Program-made: the position numbers and the translations under genes
Notes under the pieces: model-generated
Told to the model about the DNA's origin: nothing
What the model saw: only the letters and a program-made list of their open reading frames with translations
Database searches by the model: none
DNA from: Streptomyces flavochromogenes
GTDB lineage: Bacteria > Actinomycetota > Actinomycetes > Streptomycetales > Streptomycetaceae
DNA length: 64,000 nt
Assembly (NCBI RefSeq): GCF_000717595.1
Contig: NZ_JNZO01000018.1
Location: 124,001 to 188,000 of the forward strand
Reading direction: 5' to 3'
Shown: in pieces, positions 8,659 to 17,298 of the stretch
Position numbering within the stretch: position 1 is the stretch's first letter
Layout of the letters: each line of letters starts with the position of its first letter

Positions 8659-9264
8659 GTGTTCGACGTCGCCGTCTTCGGCTCGCTGTTCCTGACCCTC
8701 TTCGTGATCATGGATCCCCCCGGGATCACCCCGATCTTCCTCGCCCTCACCTCCGGCCGTGCGGCCAAGGTGCAGCGCCGGATGGCCTGGCAGGCCGTCG
8801 CCGTGGCCTTCGGCGTCATCACCGTCTTCGGTCTGCTCGGCCAGCAGATCCTGAACTACCTGCACGTCTCCGTCCCCGCGCTGATGATCGCGGGCGGTCT
8901 CCTGCTGCTGCTCATCGCGCTCGACCTGCTCACCGGCAAGACCGACGAGCCCAAGCAGACCAAGGACGTCAACGTCGCCCTGGTGCCGCTCGGCATGCCG
9001 CTGCTCGCCGGCCCCGGCGCGATCGTCTCGGTCATCCTGGCCGTCCAGAACGCCGACGGCGCGGCCGCGCAGGTCTCCGTCTGGGCCGCCATCGTCGCCA
9101 TGCACGTCGTGCTCTGGCTGACCATGCGGTACTCGCTGCTGATCATCCGGGTCATCAAGGACGGCGGCGTCGTCCTGGTCACCCGGCTCGCCGGCATGAT
9201 GCTCTCCGCCATCGCGGTGCAGCAGATCATCAACGGCGTCACGCAGGTGATCCAGAACGCCTGA
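8659..9264 (+). CDS. MarC/UPF0056 family integral membrane protein
   Basis: This encodes 201 residues with about six membrane helices. The N-terminus FGSLFLTLFVIMDPPGITPI is the conserved first helix with the MDPPG turn of MarC, and PLGMPLLAGPGAIVSVILAV is the second signature. The family was once linked to multiple antibiotic resistance, but that link was not upheld, and the transport substrate is unknown. I chose the GTG at 8659 where the conserved helix begins; no strong ribosome site is visible. The 284 bp upstream back to the PHP gene shows no further coding sequence. Confidence 0.85.
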   Translation: MFDVAVFGSLFLTLFVIMDPPGITPIFLALTSGRAAKVQRRMAWQAVAVAFGVITVFGLLGQQILNYLHVSVPALMIAGGLLLLLIALDLLTGKTDEPKQTKDVNVALVPLGMPLLAGPGAIVSVILAVQNADGAAAQVSVWAAIVAMHVVLWLTMRYSLLIIRVIKDGGVVLVTRLAGMMLSAIAVQQIINGVTQVIQNA

Positions 9265-9284
9265 CGCGCCGGACCCCCGGACAC

Positions 9285-9338
9285 CACTGCGCCCCCGTAC
9301 GGATTCCGCTCTTGCGAAGTCCGTGCGGGGGCGCGGTG
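9285..9338. terminator. Convergent hairpin terminator after marC-like gene
   Basis: A 19-bp GC-rich stem (9285-9303 with 9320-9338; a few G.U pairs) encloses a 16-nt loop between the MarC gene (plus) and the 50-residue gene (minus). It has no clear T-tract, as is common in streptomycetes, and could stop transcription from both sides. Confidence 0.65.
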
Positions 9339-9358
9339 CGTGGTGTGGACCGGGCCTG

Positions 9359-9511
9359 TTACGAGGCCGAGGTCTCGGCGGGGCGGATCCAGATGCGCTG
9401 GCCGATCGAGGCGGCCTGCTGCACGATCCGGTTGACGGAGGCGGCGTCCACGACGGTCCGGTCGACGGGCGTGCCGTCGATGTCGTCGAGTCGCAGGATT
9501 TCGAAGCGCAC
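9359..9511 (-). CDS. Conserved 50-residue protein, unknown function
   Basis: The GTG at 9511 is preceded by an excellent site AAGGGAG 7 nt upstream. The product starts VRFEILRLDDIDGTPVDRTV, continues with ASVNRIVQQAASIGQRIWIR, and ends PAETSAS. The regular amphipathic pattern and good codon bias argue that this is a real gene. I believe similar short proteins occur across Streptomyces, but I know no function. The upstream region is AT-rich and contains a perfect palindrome (9594-9610), suggesting tight regulation. Confidence 0.7.
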   Translation of the reverse strand: MRFEILRLDDIDGTPVDRTVVDAASVNRIVQQAASIGQRIWIRPAETSAS

Positions 9512-9593
9512 AGGCTTCTCCCTTCGTCTGAGTTGATCCTCCTGATGGAGAACTGCGTTACGTATGGCTCCAACGACATGCATCCTGCAAACA

Positions 9594-9610
9594 TTCCTTA
9601 CGCTAAGGAA
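9594..9610. promoter_or_regulatory. Perfect 7-3-7 palindrome, candidate operator
   Basis: TTCCTTACGCTAAGGAA lies in an AT-rich stretch between the divergent 50-residue gene (start 9511) and the NYN gene (start 9686). Its size and symmetry suit a dimeric helix-turn-helix regulator. On the minus strand TTGCAG follows it closely and may be a -35 element for the small gene. Confidence 0.55.
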
Positions 9611-9685
9611 AATTTTCGGATGTCTAACTACTGGCGGGTAGAGGGTGTGGCGGCCGGGCCCGGAGCGGCGGAGAATGAGCCGCGT

Positions 9686-10615
9686 ATGAACGACGCAGAC
9701 ACCACTCAGGTGACCGAGACCGACGCCCGCCTGCGCGCACTCGACGCGCGCCTGGAGCGCACCAACGAGCTCCTCCAGCGGATGCTGGCCGAGGTCGCCA
9801 AGACCCCCTCCACTCACGCCATCTTCGTCGACGCGGGTTACGTCCATGCTGCGGCCGGGTTGCTGGTGACGGGAACCGAGGACCGGCGCTCCTTCGACCT
9901 CGACGCCGAAGGCCTCATCGAGGCCTTCATCGACAAGGCCCGCACGATCTTCGCCGACAGCCGACTGCTCCGCGTCTACTGGTACGACGGGGCCAGACGC
10001 CGTATCCACACCCCCGAGCAGCAGGCCATCGCCGAGCTGCCCGACGTCAAGGTGCGCCTCGGCAACCTCAACGCCAACAACCAGCAGAAGGGCGTCGACT
10101 CCCTGATCCGCACCGACCTGGAGTCGCTCGCCCGCCACCGCGCCATCAGCGACGCCGCCCTCGTCGGCGGCGACGAGGACCTCGTGTCGGCCGTCGAGGC
10201 GGCCCAGGGCTACGGTGCCCGCGTCCACCTCTGGGGCATCGAGGCCGCCGAGGGCCGCAACCAGGCCGAGGCGCTCCTCTGGGAGGTCGACAGCCAGCGC
10301 ACCTTCGAGCTCGACTTCTGCCGCCCGTACGTCACCCGCCGTCCCGTCACCACGTACGAGAACGAGGGCGAGCCGCCGCCGTCCCGTGAGGAGGTGCGGT
10401 TCGTCGGCGCCCAGATCGCGGCGGTCTGGCTCGGCGAACGCGGCCGGGACCGGCTCGCCGAGCTCCTGCCGGGCGCGCCCTATCTGCCGGGGGCCGTCGA
10501 CCAGGACCTGCTCGTCGAGGCGGAGCGCCTCCTCAGCCGGTCCCTGCGCGGCCACGCCGCACTCCGGCGCGCCCTGCGGGACGGCTTCTGGCAGCACCTC
10601 AAGGGGCAGTTCTGA
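9686..10615 (+). CDS. NYN domain (PIN-like) putative RNase
   Basis: This encodes 309 residues. A short coiled-coil (ARLRALDARLERTNELLQRM) precedes a NYN/PIN-like nuclease domain. IFVDAGYVHAAAG supplies the first catalytic Asp near residue 50, KGVDSLIRTDLESL the middle acidic residues, and DAALVGGDEDLVSAVEAA the third site. These acidic residues coordinate Mg2+ in NYN RNases such as LabA/MARF1 relatives. The C-terminal third, after about residue 215, is a conserved helical region of unknown role. The start is the ATG at 9686, ahead of the coiled-coil. Confidence 0.85.
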   Translation: MNDADTTQVTETDARLRALDARLERTNELLQRMLAEVAKTPSTHAIFVDAGYVHAAAGLLVTGTEDRRSFDLDAEGLIEAFIDKARTIFADSRLLRVYWYDGARRRIHTPEQQAIAELPDVKVRLGNLNANNQQKGVDSLIRTDLESLARHRAISDAALVGGDEDLVSAVEAAQGYGARVHLWGIEAAEGRNQAEALLWEVDSQRTFELDFCRPYVTRRPVTTYENEGEPPPSREEVRFVGAQIAAVWLGERGRDRLAELLPGAPYLPGAVDQDLLVEAERLLSRSLRGHAALRRALRDGFWQHLKGQF

Positions 10616-10636
10616 CGGCTGCCCACGGGGCCGCGG

Positions 10637-11527
10637 TCAGCGGGCGGTGCTGCCCGCTCCGGTGGGGGCCGCCGTCCGCTCCCAGAAGCCGGTGAGACGG
10701 TCCGTCAGCTCCTGCGGGTGCGACACGTTGGGGGAGTGGCCGGCACCCGCCACCACCGTGTGGTGCGCGCCCGTGCGGGCGGCCGTCGCCGCCAGGGCGG
10801 CCGTGGGCCAGACCATCTCGTCCGCCCCGTACGCGATGTGCAGCGGCATCCGCAGCGCGGCGAGGTCCGCCGTACCGTCCTGACGGCTGAGCAGCAGCCG
10901 CCCCGCGCCCGCCAGTTGCGCGATCCGGGTCCGCATCCAGCGCCGTCGCAGGAAGCCCGCGAGCTGCGGCGCGTCGTCGGTGTCCGGCTCCTCACCCCGG
11001 CTGTCGAGCCAGCACATCGCCTGCCACACCCGCTCCTTCGGCAGGAACGCGAGCGAGACACGCAGCACGCGCACCCGGACGCGCTGCGGCCTGGCGACCC
11101 GGCCGGGGCCCGAGGAGAGCAGGGTGAGGGAGCGGAAGGCGGCGGGGGCGAGCGAGGCGGCCGCACGGGCCACCAGGCCGCCGAACGAGTGGCCGAGCAG
11201 ATGGACCGGGCCGTCGCCGAGCGCCGAGGCCTGGGCCACCGCGTCGAGCGCGAGCGCCCTGCGACGGTATCCGGCCCGGCCGCGGGGGCCCGGGGACTGG
11301 TACTGACCGCGCCCGTCCACCGCCACGGCCCGGTACCCGGCCTCGCTCAGCGGGCCGAGCAGGGCCAGGAAGTCCTCCTTGCTGCCGGTGTACCCCGGCA
11401 GAAGCAGCACCGTCCCGCGCCGCTCGCCCAGGGGCTCCGTGTCGAGCACGGCGAAGTCGCCCCGCGCGGTCACGAGGTGGTGGGCACGGGTGCCGGGCGG
11501 CAGGACGAGGGACCGGGGCTTGCTCAT
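10637..11527 (-). CDS. Alpha/beta hydrolase
   Basis: This encodes a 296-residue single-domain alpha/beta hydrolase. The oxyanion strand VLLLPGYTGSKEDF, the nucleophile elbow GHSFGG (Ser near residue 117), and the C-terminal GAGHSPNVSHP, which supplies the catalytic His, are all present. Asp in YGADEMVWP is the likely third triad member. No signal peptide is seen. The substrate cannot be predicted. It lies downstream of the DEAD-box helicase in the same orientation, but a very strong hairpin separates the two. Confidence 0.85.
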   Translation of the reverse strand: MSKPRSLVLPPGTRAHHLVTARGDFAVLDTEPLGERRGTVLLLPGYTGSKEDFLALLGPLSEAGYRAVAVDGRGQYQSPGPRGRAGYRRRALALDAVAQASALGDGPVHLLGHSFGGLVARAAASLAPAAFRSLTLLSSGPGRVARPQRVRVRVLRVSLAFLPKERVWQAMCWLDSRGEEPDTDDAPQLAGFLRRRWMRTRIAQLAGAGRLLLSRQDGTADLAALRMPLHIAYGADEMVWPTAALAATAARTGAHHTVVAGAGHSPNVSHPQELTDRLTGFWERTAAPTGAGSTAR

Positions 11528-11590
11528 ATCTGGACTGTAACCGTGCGCGCCGGGACCGGCCCGGGGTCCCTGTCCCACGGCGTCCGCCCT

Positions 11591-11648
11591 CGACCTCACG
11601 ACCGCGGCCCGGCCCCTCTCCAGGGGCCGGGCCGCGGTCGTGAGGTCG
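11591..11648 (-). terminator. 26-bp perfect hairpin downstream of the DEAD-box gene
   Basis: Positions 11591-11616 pair without mismatch with 11623-11648 around a 6-nt loop (TCTCCA), starting 8 bp beyond the helicase stop codon. With a 26-bp GC-rich stem this is among the strongest hairpins in the window and a likely terminator and mRNA 3'-end stabiliser. No T-tract follows. Confidence 0.75.
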
Positions 11649-11655
11649 GGCGGGA

Positions 11656-14391
11656 TCAGCTCTCGGGCTGAGCGGCCGCCGCCTTCTTGGTGGTGCGACG
11701 GCGCGGGGCCTTCGGGGCCTCCTCGGCGGCCTCGGCGACCGGCTCCGCGGCGGCCTTCTTCGTCGTACGGCGACGGGTCGGCGTCTTCGGCTCCGAGGCG
11801 TCGGGCGCCTCGGCGGCGACGGCCTTCTTGGCCGCGCGACGACGGGGAGCCTTCGGGGCCTCCTCGGCGGCCGGGGCCTCGACGGCGACGGCGGCCGGCT
11901 CCGCCACGGCCTTCTTGGCGGTACGGCGGCGGGGAGCCTTCTTCGGCTCCTCGACGACGGCCGGGGCGGCCTCCTCGACCGGCGCCTCGACGACGGCCGC
12001 GGCGGCCTCGACGACCGGGGCCTCGACGACGGCCGGGGCTGCCTTGGCGACCGGGGCCGTGACGATCACGGCCGCGGTCGACGTGGCCGGCGAACCGGCG
12101 GCCTTGCGGACCACACGGCGACGCGCGGGCTTCTTCGGCTCCTCCTCGACGACCGGCGCGGGCGCCGGCTCGACGACGGGCTCGACGACCGGGGTGGAGG
12201 TCACCGGCGAACCGGCGGCCTTCCGCACCACACGGCGACGACGCGGCGCGGGAACCTCGGCAGTGACCGGGGCGGCGGCCTCGACGACGGGCGCGACAGC
12301 GGCCGCGACCTGCTCGGCCACCACCGGAGCGGCGGCGACGGCCTCGGCGACCGGCTCCGCCACGGCCTTCTTGGCGGTACGGCGGCGGGGAGCCTTCTTC
12401 GGCTCCTCGGCGACCAGGGCCTCGACGACCGGCGCCACGGCGGCCGGGGCCTCGACGACGGGCGCCTCGACGACCGGAGCGGCCTTCGCGGCACGCAGGG
12501 CGGCCGCGGCCGTCTCGACCGTCTGGAACGACACGGTGTCCTCGACCGGGCGGGCCACTCGGGGACGACGACGGCGCGGGGCCGGGGCCGGCTCCTGGGC
12601 CACCGGGGCCGGGGCGGTGCGCACGGCCTCCGGACGGGCGGCGGTACGGCTGCGGCGGCGCGGGGCCTTCGGCTCGGCGGCCGGGGCCTCGACCACGGGG
12701 GCCTCGACGACGGGGGCCTTGACCACGACGGTCTCGGCCACGGGCGCCGGAGCGGCGTCCTCGACCACGGTCCGGGCGGCCGGAGCCCTGCGCTCGGCCT
12801 GGACGACCGTCGCGGCAGGCGCTGCCTGGGCGGGAGCCGTCTGGGCGGCCTGGGTCACCGGCGCGGAGCCCGGGGCGCCGACGCGGGTGCGACGGCGGCG
12901 GCGCGGGGTCCGCGGGCCGGACTCGGCCTTCGCCTCGTCCGTCACCGGCGCGGTCTCGACGGCCGGGGCCGCGGAGGCCGTCGACGCCGTGGCGTCGAGC
13001 TCGCCGCCACGGGTACGCCGGCGCTGACGCGGGGTCCGCGTCCGCTCCGGGCGCTCCTCGGTCCGCTCGGTCCGGTCGTTCTTCGGGCCGCGCGCACGGC
13101 GTCCGCCGGGCTCGCCCAGGTCCTCGAGCTCCTCCGCGCCCAGACCCGCACGGGTCCGCTCGGCGCGGGGCAGGATGCCCTTGGTGCCCGCCGGGATGTC
13201 CAGCTCCTCGAACAGGTGCGGGGACGAGGAGTACGTCTCGACCGGCTCGTGGAAGTCCAGTTCGAGCGCCTTGTTGATGAGCTGCCAGCGCGGGATGTCG
13301 TCCCAGTCGACCAGGGTCACCGCGGTGCCCTTGTTGCCGGCGCGGCCGGTGCGGCCCACGCGGTGGAGGAACGTCTTCTCGTCCTCCGGCGACTGGTAGT
13401 TGATGACGTGGGTGACGCCCTCGACGTCGATGCCACGGGCGGCGACGTCGGTGCAGACGAGCACGTCGACCTTGCCGTTGCGGAAGGCGCGCAGCGCCTG
13501 CTCGCGGGCGCCCTGGCCGAGGTCGCCGTGGACCGCGCCCGAGGCGAAGCCGCGACGCTCCAGCTGCTCGGCGATGTCGGCCGCCGTGCGCTTGGTGCGG
13601 CAGAAGATCATCGCGAGCCCGCGGCCGTTGGCCTGCAGGATGCGGGAGACCATCTCCGGCTTGTCCATGTTGTGCGCGCGGTAGACGTGCTGCTTGATGT
13701 TGGCGACGGTCGCGCCCTCGCCGTCGGGCGAGGTGGCGCGGATGTGCGTCGGCTGCGACATGTAGCGGCGGGCCAGGCCGATGACCGCACCCGGCATGGT
13801 CGCCGAGAACAGCATGGTCTGACGCTTCGCCGGAAGCATGTTGATGATCTTCTCGACGTCGGGCAGGAAGCCCAGGTCGAGCATCTCGTCGGCCTCGTCC
13901 AGGACGAGGACCTTGACGTGGGACAGGTCGAGCTTGCGCTGGCCGGCCAGGTCGAGCAGACGGCCGGGGGTGCCGACGACGACGTCGACGCCCTTCTTCA
14001 GCGCCTCGACCTGGGGCTCGTACGCACGGCCGCCGTAGATGGCGAGCACCCGGACGTTGCGCACCTTGCCGGCGGTGAGCAGGTCGTTGGTGACCTGCTG
14101 GCACAGCTCGCGGGTGGGGACGACGACGAGCGCCTGCGGGGCGTCGGTCAGCTGCTCGGGCTTGGCCCGGCCGGCCTCGACGTCCATGGGGACGGTGACG
14201 CGCTCCAGGATCGGCAGACCGAATCCGAGGGTCTTGCCGGTGCCGGTCTTGGCCTGGCCGATGACATCGGTGCCGGTCAGGGCGACCGGGAGAGTCATCT
14301 CCTGGATGGGGAAGGGGTTGACGATGCCGACCGCCTCAAGGGCTTCGGCCGTCTCGGGAAGGATTCCGAGGTCTCGGAAAGTCGTAGTCAG
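11656..14391 (-). CDS. DEAD-box ATP-dependent RNA helicase with long repetitive C-terminal tail
   Basis: This encodes about 911 residues. The helicase core occupies roughly residues 1-420: Q motif (FRDLGI...PFPIQEM), Walker A AKTGTGKT, DEAD box VLDEADEML, SAT in FSATMPGA, and motif VI HRVGRTGRAG. The remaining 490 residues are low complexity, with repeated basic blocks of the type KAPRRRTAKKAVAEP between Ala/Val/Glu/Pro spacers (VVEAPVVEAPA). This resembles the basic tails of RNA chaperone helicases. The start is uncertain: conserved sequence begins at a CTG codon at 14391 with GAGG 7 nt upstream, and the first in-frame ATGs upstream (14604, 14643) would add an unconserved-looking extension. 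Confidence 0.88.
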   Translation of the reverse strand: MTTTFRDLGILPETAEALEAVGIVNPFPIQEMTLPVALTGTDVIGQAKTGTGKTLGFGLPILERVTVPMDVEAGRAKPEQLTDAPQALVVVPTRELCQQVTNDLLTAGKVRNVRVLAIYGGRAYEPQVEALKKGVDVVVGTPGRLLDLAGQRKLDLSHVKVLVLDEADEMLDLGFLPDVEKIINMLPAKRQTMLFSATMPGAVIGLARRYMSQPTHIRATSPDGEGATVANIKQHVYRAHNMDKPEMVSRILQANGRGLAMIFCRTKRTAADIAEQLERRGFASGAVHGDLGQGAREQALRAFRNGKVDVLVCTDVAARGIDVEGVTHVINYQSPEDEKTFLHRVGRTGRAGNKGTAVTLVDWDDIPRWQLINKALELDFHEPVETYSSSPHLFEELDIPAGTKGILPRAERTRAGLGAEELEDLGEPGGRRARGPKNDRTERTEERPERTRTPRQRRRTRGGELDATASTASAAPAVETAPVTDEAKAESGPRTPRRRRRTRVGAPGSAPVTQAAQTAPAQAAPAATVVQAERRAPAARTVVEDAAPAPVAETVVVKAPVVEAPVVEAPAAEPKAPRRRSRTAARPEAVRTAPAPVAQEPAPAPRRRRPRVARPVEDTVSFQTVETAAAALRAAKAAPVVEAPVVEAPAAVAPVVEALVAEEPKKAPRRRTAKKAVAEPVAEAVAAAPVVAEQVAAAVAPVVEAAAPVTAEVPAPRRRRVVRKAAGSPVTSTPVVEPVVEPAPAPVVEEEPKKPARRRVVRKAAGSPATSTAAVIVTAPVAKAAPAVVEAPVVEAAAAVVEAPVEEAAPAVVEEPKKAPRRRTAKKAVAEPAAVAVEAPAAEEAPKAPRRRAAKKAVAAEAPDASEPKTPTRRRTTKKAAAEPVAEAAEEAPKAPRRRTTKKAAAAQPES

Positions 14392-14780
14392 GGTGCTGCC
14401 TCTTCTGTGGACGCGGTGCGAGGCGAACGAAGGGGGTCGTACCGTGCCAGGAACTGCCGGCGCGATCGGGGGATCGCTGCCGGGTGGCACGGGACCACTG
14501 CCGTCGCTCGAGCGTCGTACCGCTGAGGTGACCCTTCCGCGGGTCCGCCGGAAGGGCTGTCGGGCCGGAGCCGATCGGGCCACCGACCGGGCATCCTCAT
14601 TCATGAGTCGGCCCACCGGATACGTCCGAACGTGCGAAAGCATGTCCGCATACTCAGCAGGCGCCTTACCACTGTACCCCGGAATCGCGCATGTGTGTTG
14701 GGAGAAATGGTGATGAGGGCACGGTCACACTGACTGACCAGCGCCTTCCCCCGGTGCCCGAGCGGGCTATTGTGCGCTCC
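14392..14780. other. 389-bp divergent intergenic region
   Basis: This lies between the helicase (minus) and the ferritin-like gene (plus). A -10-like TATTGT at 14768-14773 ends 7 nt before the ATG at 14781, so the plus-strand mRNA may be leaderless; its -35 is poor. The helicase side presumably contains a long 5' UTR, as for cold-shock DEAD-box genes, or an N-terminal extension. I found no convincing structured RNA. Confidence 0.4.
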
Positions 14781-15503
14781 ATGGAGACGCCTGACAACGC
14801 CACACCCACCGGGATCGCAGCCAAGGACTGGGCGACGGCTTCCGCCGAGCCGCAGTACCGCGCCGCCGTGATCGACCTCCTCGGCGCCCTCGCCTACGGA
14901 GAGCTCGCGGCCTTCGAACGGCTCGCCGAGGACGCCAAGCTGGCGCCGACCCTCGCGGACAAGGCGGAGCTGGCGAAGATGGCCTCCGCCGAGTTCCACC
15001 ACTTCGAGCGGCTGCGCGACCGCCTCGCCGCCGTCGACGCGGAGCCGACCGCGGCCATGGAGCCCTTCGCCAAGGCGCTCGACGACTTCCACCGCCTGAC
15101 CGCGCCGTCGGACTGGCTGGAGGGCCTGGTCAAGGCGTACGTCGGCGACTCGATCGCCAGTGACTTCTACCGTGAGGTCGCGGCCCGCCTGGACTCCGAC
15201 ACGCGTGGGCTCGTCGTCTCCGTGCTCGACGACACCGGTCACGGCAACTTCGCCGTCGAGAAGGTCCGCGCCGCGATCGACGCGGACCCGCGTGTCGGCG
15301 GCCGGCTCGCGCTCTGGGCGCGCCGTCTGATGGGCGAGGCGCTCTCGCAGGCTCAGCGTGTGGTCGCCGAGCGCGACGCGCTGTCGACCATGCTGGTCGG
15401 CGGCGTCGCCGACGGCTTCGACCTCGCGGAGGTCGGCCGGATGTTCTCCCGGATCACCGAGGCCCACACCAAGCGCATGGCCGCGCTCGGTCTGGCCGCC
15501 TGA
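14781..15503 (+). CDS. Ferritin-like fold protein, MiaE-like
   Basis: This encodes 240 residues and is mainly helical. The first helices hold diiron-type carboxylates (AYGELAAFERLAEDAK, SAEFHHFERLRDRL with an ExxH-like pair). The second half mirrors them (VGDSIASDFYREVAARLDSD, DDTGHGNFAVEKV). This matches the ferritin-like family annotated as tRNA-(MS[2]IO[6]A)-hydroxylase (MiaE)-like in actinobacteria. The authentic MiaE substrate pathway may be absent in Streptomyces, so the reaction is uncertain. The start is the ATG at 14781. Confidence 0.75.
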   Translation: METPDNATPTGIAAKDWATASAEPQYRAAVIDLLGALAYGELAAFERLAEDAKLAPTLADKAELAKMASAEFHHFERLRDRLAAVDAEPTAAMEPFAKALDDFHRLTAPSDWLEGLVKAYVGDSIASDFYREVAARLDSDTRGLVVSVLDDTGHGNFAVEKVRAAIDADPRVGGRLALWARRLMGEALSQAQRVVAERDALSTMLVGGVADGFDLAEVGRMFSRITEAHTKRMAALGLAA

Positions 15504-15574
15504 GCATCACCCGTACGAAGAGGTTCCCGCACGAAGTCGCTCCCGTCGTACGGGAAGGGGGTGGGCGGCGCTGT

Positions 15575-15844
15575 TCACGCCGCCGCTGATCGTCGCAGCC
15601 TGCGCGAGGCGGGCCGGATCAGCAGCGAGAGCAGCACCGCCGCCACTGCCACCGCTCCGATGAGGGTGGCGAGGAAGTGACCGGGGCCGAGGGCCCCGTG
15701 GGTGACGAGCGCGCCGAAGACGCCGCCCAGCGCTCCGGTGGCGAGGACGATCACCCGGACGGGGAGGCGGTCGGGCAGCCGGTGCACGGCGGCCCAGGCC
15801 AGGGCGAAACCGAGCAGGGCGGAGCCGAGGGCTTCCAGGAACAC
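15575..15844 (-). CDS. Small membrane protein, unknown function
   Basis: This encodes 89 residues from a GTG with GAGGTGA 6 nt upstream. Three hydrophobic segments are visible: EALGSALLGFALAWAAVHRL, VIVLATGALGGVFGALVTHG, and FLATLIGAVAVAAVLLSLLI. A basic tail (SRRLRRSAAA) indicates a cytoplasmic C-terminus. It is convergent with the ferritin-like gene. Confidence 0.65.
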   Translation of the reverse strand: MFLEALGSALLGFALAWAAVHRLPDRLPVRVIVLATGALGGVFGALVTHGALGPGHFLATLIGAVAVAAVLLSLLIRPASRRLRRSAAA

Positions 15845-16066
15845 AGCGAATCACCTCGCGAGGGGTGCGGGGCGGGTGGTGCGGTCGAGATCCCTCCTAC
15901 CCCAGGGCTCCGGAACGCAATCCTCCCGTACGCCCTGACGTGGTCATTCGGACATACGAGGGCATGGCGTGACGGCCCGCGCGCCCACATGGCGGAGGGC
16001 ACCCGGTGACCCCCATGGCGGGCCCCGGCGGCTCGCACGGCGAACGGCGCCGGTGGCCCGTACGGC

Positions 16067-16105
16067 GAAGGGCCCGGCGGACCGTGACGGTCCACCGGGC
16101 CCTTC
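16067..16105 (-). terminator. Hairpin terminator after DUF3107 gene
   Basis: An 18-bp GC-rich stem with a single C/A mismatch and a 3-nt loop (arms 16067-16084 and 16088-16105) lies 16 bp beyond the stop of the DUF3107 gene on the minus strand. Confidence 0.7.
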
Positions 16106-16120
16106 CCGCAGATCCTGGGC

Positions 16121-16348
16121 TCAGAGCGCGCCGAAACCCACGCGGCGCACGGCGGGCTCGCCGAGCTCCACGTACGCGATCTTCTCGGCCGGGATGAGGA
16201 TCTTGCGGCCCTTCTCGTCCGAGAGGCTGAGCAGCTGCGCCTTGCCGGCCAGCGCGTCGGCCACGGCGCGCTCCACCTCCTCGGCGGACTGCCCGCTCTC
16301 CAGAACGATCTCCCGGGGTGCGTGCTGCACGCCGATCTTGACCTCCAC
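16121..16348 (-). CDS. DUF3107 family protein
   Basis: This encodes 75 residues starting VEVKIGVQHAPREIVLESGQ, continuing AEEVERAVADALAGKAQLLS and ending with KILIPAEKIAYVELGE. This is the conserved actinobacterial DUF3107 family, a small alpha/beta protein without known function. The GTG at 16348 has GGAGGG 8 nt upstream. The gene lies directly downstream of a TetR regulator in the same direction, a pairing I recall from other actinobacteria. Confidence 0.85.
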   Translation of the reverse strand: MEVKIGVQHAPREIVLESGQSAEEVERAVADALAGKAQLLSLSDEKGRKILIPAEKIAYVELGEPAVRRVGFGAL

Positions 16349-16475
16349 GGCTATGTCCCTCCGAACGGTCAGCGTTGCGCGAATACCGCGCCGTACGCTG
16401 CACACATTAGCCCGGTGAGGGGACGCGTACGGCTCAGCCGCCGCACGCCAGGAGCGAACAAGCCCGCGGGAATGC

Positions 16476-17135
16476 TCAGTGACCCTCGGCGCTCAGCTGG
16501 CCGTCCACCGCGTGCAGCGGGAAGCCGGCGATGCCGCGCCAGGCGAGCGAGGTCAGCAGTCCGACCGCCTTGTCGCGCGGGATGGCGGAGCCGCTCGACA
16601 GCCAGTAGCGGGCCACGACCTGGGAGACGCCGCCGAGACCCACGGCGAGCAGCATCGACTCGTCCTTGGAGAGGCCGGTGTCCTCGGCGATGACATCGGA
16701 GATCGCCTCGGCGCACTGCAGGCTCACCCGGTCCACGCGCTCGCGTACGGCGGGCTCGTTGGTCAGGTCGGACTCGAAGACGAGCCGGAAGGCGCCGCCC
16801 TCGTCCTCGACGTACGCGAAGTAGGCGTCCATCGTGGCCGCGACGCGCAGCTTGTTGTCCGTGGTGGAGGCGAGGGCCGTGCGCACCGCCAGGAGGAGGG
16901 ACTCGCAGTGCTGGTCGAGCAGGGCCAGGTAGAGCTCCAGCTTCCCGGGGAAGTGCTGGTAGAGCACCGGCTTGCTGACGCCCGCGCGCTCGGCGATGTC
17001 GTCCATCGCGGCCGAGTGGTACCCCTGGGCGACGAAGACCTCCTGGGCGGCGCCGAGGAGCTGGTTCCGTCGGGCACGTCGCGGCAGGCGCGTGCCCCGA
17101 GGGCGTGCTGCCTCTGTCTGCTCGATGGCGCTCAC
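16476..17135 (-). CDS. TetR/AcrR family transcriptional regulator
   Basis: This encodes 219 residues. The N-terminal helix-turn-helix is clear: QLLGAAQEVFVAQGYHSAAM, DDIAERAGVSKPVLYQHFPG, KLELYLALLD. The remainder is the helical ligand-binding and dimer domain. I chose the GTG at 17135, which has GGGAGG just upstream; the longer open frame to 17183 lacks such a site. Its closest downstream partner is the DUF3107 gene. Ligand and targets are unknown. Confidence 0.88.
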   Translation of the reverse strand: MSAIEQTEAARPRGTRLPRRARRNQLLGAAQEVFVAQGYHSAAMDDIAERAGVSKPVLYQHFPGKLELYLALLDQHCESLLLAVRTALASTTDNKLRVAATMDAYFAYVEDEGGAFRLVFESDLTNEPAVRERVDRVSLQCAEAISDVIAEDTGLSKDESMLLAVGLGGVSQVVARYWLSSGSAIPRDKAVGLLTSLAWRGIAGFPLHAVDGQLSAEGH

Positions 17136-17298
17136 GCGGCCTCCCAAAAATCGATCCATGCACGCTGTCGCGCGCGCCGCCATCGTACTTTTGGGTAACC
17201 CGGCTGTGCGCGGTGCGGACGCAGAATTTCACGGACCGGACGTCCGGGTCGACAGTCGATTCAAAATTAAACCGAACAAATCGGCGGTAGACGTCCGC

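Noticed and set aside
10637..14104. Very long minus-strand frame running from the DEAD-box gene into the alpha/beta hydrolase
   Set aside because: Only the last 296 codons encode a recognisable protein; the rest is an out-of-frame reading of the helicase across a strong hairpin.
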